In this document: positions 1 through 3,135 of the stretch, in pieces
Layout of the letters: every line of letters begins with the position of its first letter
How positions within the stretch are numbered: the first letter of the stretch is position 1
DNA from: Christensenella sp. UBA7707
GTDB lineage: Bacteria; Bacillota; Clostridia; Christensenellales; CAG-138
DNA length: 5,196 nt
Assembly (NCBI GenBank): GCA_002482435.1
Contig: DLFZ01000240.1
Location: 1-5,196 of the forward strand
Direction: 5' to 3'
Notes under the pieces: generated by a model
Database searches by the model: none
What the model saw: the letters and a program-made list of their open reading frames with translations, nothing else
Told to the model about the DNA's origin: nothing
Program-made: the position numbers and the translations under genes

Positions 1-42
1 CCTTTCATCGTCTTTCAAAAATTGTACATGGTATTTTTCATT

Positions 43-51
43 ATTATAGCA
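43..51 (-). promoter_or_regulatory. Extended -10 promoter element pointing out of the left edge
   Basis: On the minus strand this reads TGCTATAAT: a consensus TATAAT -10 hexamer preceded by the TGn extension. No good -35 hexamer lies 16-18 bp upstream (CAGCGT at 66-71), which is tolerated when the -10 is extended. Transcription would start near position 36 and run off the left end, so it should serve a gene outside the window. A partial copy of the ATTGTACAAT box (21-28) lies just downstream of the predicted start. Seen directly: the element. Inferred: its use. Confidence 0.5.
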
Positions 52-72
52 TAAATGGGTTATGCACGCTGT

Positions 73-126
73 TTAACTTTGCGTTGTTTTGCGTGCCAGC
101 TTTCGTGACGACGGCGGTTCAAACAT
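73..126 (-). CDS. Candidate 17-aa basic small ORF with strong ribosome binding site
   Basis: I do not recognise this product. The frame reads MFEPPSSRKLARKTTQS and then TAA, on the same strand as the TetR gene and starting 27 bp after its stop. It is supported only by its translation signal: GGGAGG (134-139) placed 7 bases before the ATG, as good as that of any gene here. The peptide is short and basic, with no signal peptide or membrane segment. No terminator separates it from the regulator gene, so it would be co-transcribed. It might be a leader peptide, a small protein, or the 5' remnant of a decayed gene. The extended -10 promoter lies immediately beyond its stop codon. Confidence 0.3.
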   Translation of the reverse strand: MFEPPSSRKLARKTTQS

Positions 127-153
127 CGTGGTTCCTCCCAAAATGGCGCACTT

Positions 154-780
154 TTAAGGCCTTGAGGCACGGATGCCCGAAAGAAGAATTTTAAAATGCT
201 CCGTCGCTTGTGCTTTTAAATCAAAGTCCGGATAGCGGATGCACCATTCGTAGGAAAGCCCTCGAATGGCCATCACAAAATGCTTGGCAAGCTCGTCCAA
301 AGAGAGCGGGATGGCAAATTCTCCGCGCCTTTGCCCGCGGTCAAGAATGCTGTGGAACATGGCGTAAAGCTCCCTTGCATAGCCCTTTACAGCGCTTGTT
401 TCAACGAAGGATGTAAGCTGCAACCTGTAAACAGTCGCCATGTTTTCATAGCCGATGTCGTCATTCAAAACATCGGCGATCTTGACGATGAATGCAAGCA
501 TGACTTCCGAAGCCGGCATAGTATCCGGCAGCGCATCCAAAAATGAGCGGTACCCAAGATCCACACTTTTTACATGGTCGGAAAGCAAAGACGCCAAAAG
601 CGCGTCCTTGGATTCAAAGTGAACGTAAAATGTACCCTTGGATACACCGGCCGCCTGCACAATGGAATCCACGCTCACATCGTTAAAGTCGTTTTTTGCG
701 AGAAGAACCTTCGCGCTGTTGTAAAGCCGCTGCTTTGTTTCGGCGGCTTGCAGCTTTTTTCGGTTCGGTTTTTCCGCCAT
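154..780 (-). CDS. TetR/AcrR family transcriptional regulator (first of two)
   Basis: A 208-aa one-component DNA-binding regulator of the TetR/AcrR family, normally a cytoplasmic homodimeric repressor released by a small ligand. The N-terminal helix-turn-helix is clear at residues 36-58, with recognition helix VSKGTFYVHFESK, the family hallmark. The rest is the variable ligand and dimerisation domain. Near its end, residues 173-188 carry RG...EWC....FDL, a motif shared with the second regulator in this window, so the two are paralogues of one subfamily. Length is typical. The start is supported by GGAGG (790-794) placed 9 bases before the ATG. It is divergent from the acetyltransferase gene across 410 bp. 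The paired ATTGYACAAT boxes in that gap are candidate operators. The ligand cannot be predicted. No internal damage is seen. Confidence 0.95.
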   Translation of the reverse strand: MAEKPNRKKLQAAETKQRLYNSAKVLLAKNDFNDVSVDSIVQAAGVSKGTFYVHFESKDALLASLLSDHVKSVDLGYRSFLDALPDTMPASEVMLAFIVKIADVLNDDIGYENMATVYRLQLTSFVETSAVKGYARELYAMFHSILDRGQRRGEFAIPLSLDELAKHFVMAIRGLSYEWCIRYPDFDLKAQATEHFKILLSGIRASRP

Positions 781-872
781 GGTTTATAGCCTCCGCTCTA
801 TTTGATTGCGTGAAAAGACATCGTGATACAAAACGCCCCTCGGGAAAAACCGCCCGCAGCGGCAACAAAAAC

Positions 873-901
873 ATGCTAAGCACAAGCGGTTTGCATCACA
901 A
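873..901 (-). promoter_or_regulatory. Possible promoter of the first TetR gene
   Basis: On the minus strand TTGTGA (896-901) and TAGCAT (873-878) are separated by 17 bp, each matching the sigma-A consensus at four of six positions. Transcription would begin near 866 and give an 85-base leader. It is the best-spaced pair I found upstream of the regulator, but both hexamers are weak. Confidence 0.3.
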
Positions 902-943
902 CCACGCGTAAGGCGTGCTTATGAAAACTGCTGTTTTGGGACA

Positions 944-953
944 ATTGCACAAT
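944..953. promoter_or_regulatory. Candidate operator box 1, ATTGCACAAT
   Basis: A near-palindrome that matches the box at 1004-1013 at nine of ten positions. It is embedded in a second, larger dyad, TTGCACAATGCGCAA (945-959), which is symmetric apart from one mismatched pair. It lies in the gap between a TetR gene and its divergent neighbour, where such repressors usually bind. Binding by the adjacent regulator is inference. Confidence 0.4.
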
Positions 954-1002
954 GCGCAACACATACGCGAATGGAAGTGTATTACAAAAACAAATACAAC
1001 TC

Positions 1003-1014
1003 TATTGTACAATA
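1003..1014. promoter_or_regulatory. Candidate operator box 2, TATTGTACAATA
   Basis: A perfect 12-bp palindrome. Its 10-bp core ATTGTACAAT repeats the box at 944-953 exactly 60 bp downstream, and eight bases of the core (ATTGTACA) recur at 21-28. The TACAAT within it could also serve as a -10 hexamer, but no convincing -35 is correctly spaced. The likeliest binder is the first TetR regulator; this is inference. Confidence 0.45.
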
Positions 1015-1065
1015 ATTTTAGAACGGTGAATATGGCCAAAGATAAAAGCAAACTTGCCGCGAGCC

Positions 1066-1194
1066 ATGGAAAAATCGGACGGGCCGTGCTATATTGAAGG
1101 ATACAACAATCCCTTTAAGGGTGCACTTTGGGAGATGAGTGAAATAGATACCCATTTTATTTCGTTTGCACCCCATCAGGAGGAACGGAAATGA
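1066..1194 (+). CDS. Candidate 42-aa small ORF overlapping the acetyltransferase start (ATGA)
   Basis: I do not recognise this product. The frame starts MEKSDGPCYIEGYNNPFKGA and ends SFAPHQEERK; its TGA stop overlaps the acetyltransferase ATG as ATGA, and the last codons contain that gene's AGGAGG. Such an arrangement commonly gives translational coupling. The residue composition looks protein-like (acidic and aromatic mix, no low complexity), but 42 codons can be open by chance, and no good ribosome binding site precedes ATG 1066. A downstream in-frame ATG at 1135 would give 19 residues. A different frame (ATG 1032, MAKDKSKLAASHGKIGRAVLY, stop 1095-1097) abuts it, so a single-base frameshift could have split a gene of about 54 codons. 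Alternatively the stretch is simply the untranslated leader of the acetyltransferase. Confidence 0.3.
   Translation: MEKSDGPCYIEGYNNPFKGALWEMSEIDTHFISFAPHQEERK
1067..1095 (+). promoter_or_regulatory. Possible promoter of the acetyltransferase gene
   Basis: TGGAAA (1067-1072) and TATATT (1090-1095) are separated by 17 bp, and the -10 has a TGC extension giving TGCTATATT, similar to the TGCTATAAT at the left edge. Transcription would start near 1102 and leave a leader of about 90 bases. If this is the real promoter, the 42-codon ORF starting at 1066 cannot be translated from this transcript in full, so the two calls compete. Confidence 0.4.
1111..1173 (+). promoter_or_regulatory. Dyad-rich leader upstream of the acetyltransferase start
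   Basis: Three nested symmetries are visible: CCCTTTAAGGG (1111-1121), five pairs around one central base; GGGTGCA (1119-1125) paired with TGCACCC (1167-1173), seven perfect pairs enclosing 41 bases; and TGGG (1129-1132) with CCCA (1151-1154) inside that loop. The outer stem ends five bases before the AGGAGG ribosome binding site, so folding could influence initiation. The first two elements overlap and exclude each other. The layout does not match any riboswitch class I know. CCCTTTAAGGG could instead be a protein-binding site. Confidence 0.3.
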
Positions 1195-2195
1195 TACGAT
1201 TCGATTTTAGGGCAATTACCGTTGCGGATTCCCCCGCCATGGCAGAACTGCTGCGATCAAGACAGCTGCTTGAGCGCAGCACATTCCCATTTCTTCAAAA
1301 TCGCTGTCTCAATACACAGTACATCGTGGATGTGCTTGAACAGTTGTTTCGGAGCAACCGCGTCATAGGGACAGGCGCGTTTGTGAACGGCAAAATGGTC
1401 GGCTATATTATGGGAGAAATCAAGGTTGACACATTTAGGGGTAGGCATGTATGGGTGCCTTATGAGGGGATTGCGATTCGAGAGGATCAATCGCCTGAGC
1501 TTATCAGGGCGCTCTATGCAAAGGTTGCTGATTCGTGGCTTAAGCAGGGCTGCTTTATGCACTATGCAGTCGTACCTCTTGGAAATCAAGCATATTTTGA
1601 GGCTTTTCAGCGCCTGAGTTTTTTCATTCAGCAGGTACATGGCGTCATGAATACGGAGGGATATCGCCCCTTTGCCCAAGTGTCTGACGCAAAGGTTCGC
1701 ATTGCTGACAAGGCAGACCGAAAGAAAATGGGGCAACTGTCAGGTATTATCCAATCGTATCAAAATGCAACACCTACGTTTGAGCTTGTGCTGCCCGAGA
1801 TGGCGGCGGATATAAAAGTAGGGTACGAAGGCACCGTGGAGGATGGTAACATGACGGTTTTGCTTGCGGAAAAGGACGGGGAAGTACTGGGGTTTCAAAT
1901 GTATGGGGCTGCCGACTCGGGCTTAATGTCGCCAGACGATAGCGCGGAACTTAATGTTGCCGGCACATACGCCGGGCAAATGGGAGCCGGTGTCGGAAAA
2001 AAGCTGATGAATGAAGGCTGCGCACTCATGAAAGAGCGGGGGGCTCGCCATATTATAGCGGACTGGAGAATTACCAACCTTGCCTCCTCCACCTTTTGGC
2101 CCAAGTGCGGCTTTAAACCGGTTGCTTACCGAATGGCCAGGCATATCGACAGCAATTGGGCATGGGCAAGTTTCGATGAAGCGTACATTCGATAA
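1191..2195 (+). CDS. Two-domain GNAT family N-acetyltransferase
   Basis: A 334-aa cytoplasmic acyl-CoA-dependent N-acyltransferase, about twice the length of a single GNAT domain. Residues 1-155 form a divergent N-terminal GNAT-like half, with a recognisable central strand at NGKMVGYIMGE (66-76). Residues 168-320 are the better-conserved half: strand DGEVLGFQMYG (229-239), the acetyl-CoA pyrophosphate loop GQMGAGVGKKL (262-272), and the NLASSTFWPKCGF segment (296-308) typical of the last helix and strand. The canonical Arg/Gln that opens the Q/R-x-x-G-x-G loop is Met264 here, with Gln263 just before it. The start is fixed by AGGAGG (1178-1183), 7 bases upstream. A strong terminator follows, so it is probably monocistronic or coupled only to the small ORF before it. 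The substrate (amine, peptide or antibiotic) is unknown. Confidence 0.92.
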   Translation: MIRFDFRAITVADSPAMAELLRSRQLLERSTFPFLQNRCLNTQYIVDVLEQLFRSNRVIGTGAFVNGKMVGYIMGEIKVDTFRGRHVWVPYEGIAIREDQSPELIRALYAKVADSWLKQGCFMHYAVVPLGNQAYFEAFQRLSFFIQQVHGVMNTEGYRPFAQVSDAKVRIADKADRKKMGQLSGIIQSYQNATPTFELVLPEMAADIKVGYEGTVEDGNMTVLLAEKDGEVLGFQMYGAADSGLMSPDDSAELNVAGTYAGQMGAGVGKKLMNEGCALMKERGARHIIADWRITNLASSTFWPKCGFKPVAYRMARHIDSNWAWASFDEAYIR

Positions 2196-2319
2196 TTTGC
2201 GCATCCAGGTATAAGAGAAAGTATTTCGTTTGTCTTACTTGCCAACTCGTATGGGCAATTTGCTTATGGCCCGGTGGTTTGCCGAATTTTGAAAGGAACA
2301 ACAATTTGTAGAACCTTAC

Positions 2320-2360
2320 AAAACCGCCTGCCGACTTTTAGTGTCGGTAGGCGGTTTTTT
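2320..2360. terminator. Strong rho-independent terminator between convergent genes
   Basis: The left arm at 2320-2335 (AAAACCGCCTGCCGAC) pairs with 2343-2358 to give 16 pairs including one G-U, with a 7-base loop TTTTAGT and a run of six T at 2355-2360. It lies 125 bp after the acetyltransferase and 26 bp after the end of the convergent second TetR gene. The A run on the left arm becomes TTTT on the other strand, so it can serve both genes. The 124 bases between the acetyltransferase stop and the hairpin show nothing else. Confidence 0.93.
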
Positions 2361-2385
2361 ACATGCCGTCCATCAAAAAGGAGCG

Positions 2386-2973
2386 TTACCATCCTTCCTT
2401 ACACACCGCGTTTAAAATTAGGTTCAACTCCTCATTCATGCGGGCGACGACGTCGTAGTTAAAGTCGTGCAAACACCAGTCGATGATTGAGCCGCGCACG
2501 AACTTAATGAGCAGCTCCGTAACGTAGTCAGGCTCCATGCCGCTTTTTAAAAGACCCGCTTCCTTGGCCTCGCGGGCATAATGAAGCACCCGGCGGTAAT
2601 AATCGCGCCCCGGGTCGGCGGCGGATTTGTTTTTGTCGCCCAAAATGTTTTGGTAGTACTCGGTGATAAGCGTGCCCGCCTCGTGAACGATGAAGGAGGT
2701 TTGCGTAATGAGCACGCGCTTCATCATGCGCACGGGGGAACCATTACCGTCGGGCAGCTGTTCGCCGAGCGTTGCGTCAAACAAAAGGAAGGAACGGTTC
2801 ATAAGCTCCTGCTTGGAGGGGAAGTGGTGGTAAAAAGCGCCCACAGAAACGCCCGCCTCCTTGCAGATGTCATGCACGGAAGTGTTTTTCCACCCTTTTT
2901 CTCGTGTAAGGCGTGTTGCGGCCCTTAAAATGCTTGTAGTGGTTTTGAGCGTGCGGTCGCTGTTCGATTGCAT
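2386..2973 (-). CDS. TetR/AcrR family transcriptional regulator (second), divergent from the reductase
   Basis: A 195-aa TetR/AcrR repressor-type regulator. The helix-turn-helix spans residues 31-54 with recognition helix VSVGAFYHHFPSK. The C-terminal ligand domain carries RG...DWC...FNYD (160-173), matching the motif in the first regulator. The ATG at 2973 is preceded by AAAGGA (2984-2989, 10-base spacing) and AGGTG (2978-2982, closer). The gene is divergent from the flavin reductase, and the 162-bp gap holds a perfect inverted repeat at 3011-3025. Its own -10 may be TATAAAAT (3004-3011, minus), touching that repeat, which would give autoregulation; the nearest good -35 (TTGTCA) is too far away at 24 bp. 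By context the likely role is ligand-relieved repression of the reductase; the ligand is probably a hydrophobic substrate or product (inference). Confidence 0.95.
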   Translation of the reverse strand: MQSNSDRTLKTTTSILRAATRLTREKGWKNTSVHDICKEAGVSVGAFYHHFPSKQELMNRSFLLFDATLGEQLPDGNGSPVRMMKRVLITQTSFIVHEAGTLITEYYQNILGDKNKSAADPGRDYYRRVLHYAREAKEAGLLKSGMEPDYVTELLIKFVRGSIIDWCLHDFNYDVVARMNEELNLILNAVCKEGW

Positions 2974-3010
2974 TTTACACCTGTCCTTTCAAGGCATGTA
3001 TCTATTTTAT

Positions 3011-3025
3011 ACCGAACAATTCGGT
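3011..3025. promoter_or_regulatory. Candidate TetR operator: ACCGAA-CAA-TTCGGT
   Basis: A perfect inverted repeat with 6-bp arms and a 3-base spacer, about 40 bp upstream of the second TetR start and ending 9 bp before the TTGACA of the reductase promoter. Size, symmetry and position between divergent genes fit a TetR-type operator controlling both directions. Its right half plus flanking T run is repeated at 3076-3088. Confidence 0.6.
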
Positions 3026-3034
3026 TTTTCTATA

Positions 3035-3063
3035 TTGACAATAAAATAACAATATGGTACCTT
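3035..3063 (+). promoter_or_regulatory. Likely promoter of the flavin reductase gene
   Basis: A perfect -35 TTGACA (3035-3040) is followed after 17 bp by TACCTT (3058-3063), a modest -10 (three of six) but with the TGn extension (TGG, 3055-3057). Transcription would begin near 3070, giving a leader of about 66 bases. The operator-like repeat lies just upstream and a half-site copy just downstream. Confidence 0.5.
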
Positions 3064-3075
3064 GAAAACAGAATG

Positions 3076-3088
3076 CAATTCGGTTTTT
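3076..3088. repeat. 13-bp direct repeat of the operator half-site
   Basis: CAATTCGGTTTTT here is identical to 3017-3029, 59 bp away. This copy has the right half TTCGGT but not the matching left half, although GAATGCAATTC (3071-3081) forms its own small dyad, GAAT-GCA-ATTC. It lies just after the predicted transcription start. It could be a second, weaker repressor site. Confidence 0.4.
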
Positions 3089-3123
3089 ATAAAACAAGCA
3101 ACGCAAACAGAATATCAGAAAGC

Positions 3124-3128
3124 GAGGA
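3124..3128 (+). promoter_or_regulatory. Ribosome binding site that decides the reductase start
   Basis: GAGGA lies 7 bases before GTG 3136, the best-placed site near the beginning of this frame. The alternative ATG 3229 has only AGG four bases upstream, and ATG 3073 has none. This favours a GTG start and a 31-residue extension ahead of MTKELYPYD, but homologue comparison could overturn it. Confidence 0.5.
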
Positions 3129-3135
3129 ACTTGCG

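Larger units (their letters stand above)
781..1065. other. Long divergent intergenic region, A+T-rich in its right half
   Basis: This gap separates the minus-strand TetR gene from the plus-strand small ORF and acetyltransferase. Its left part (820-870) is G+C-rich and on the minus strand reads as a 4-bp stem, CCGC/GCGG, followed by five T; this is too weak to call a terminator. The right part (940-1020) is A+T-rich and holds the paired palindromic boxes. An open frame starting at ATG 921 (58 codons, stop 1095-1097) has AAGG 7 bases upstream but an unconvincing composition, so I do not call it a gene. Its last 21 codons, from ATG 1032, could be an independent start. Confidence 0.6.

Noticed and set aside
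78..94. TTTGCGT repeated at 78-84 and 88-94
   Set aside because: Two 7-base copies within the short ORF are too little to call a repeat array or regulatory site.
764..774. TTCGGTTTTTC, an 11-base match to the second TetR operator half, inside the first TetR gene
   Set aside because: It falls in the lysine- and arginine-rich N-terminal codons (EKPNRK), where such A/T runs arise from codon content. It lacks the partner arm at the right spacing, so coincidence is likelier than cross-regulation.
850..862. CCGC/GCGG hairpin followed by T5 on the minus strand in the leader of the first TetR gene
   Set aside because: A 4-bp stem is too short for a credible terminator or attenuator, and no alternative stem supports it.
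921..1097. A 58-codon plus-strand frame in the intergenic region
   Set aside because: It has a modest AAGG site but crosses both candidate operator boxes and an A+T-rich promoter-like stretch, and the sequence resembles no protein known to me. Only its last 21 codons are kept, as part of the small-ORF finding.
1257..1736. A 159-codon minus-strand frame inside the acetyltransferase
   Set aside because: It is wholly antisense to a convincing GNAT gene and has no domain signature.
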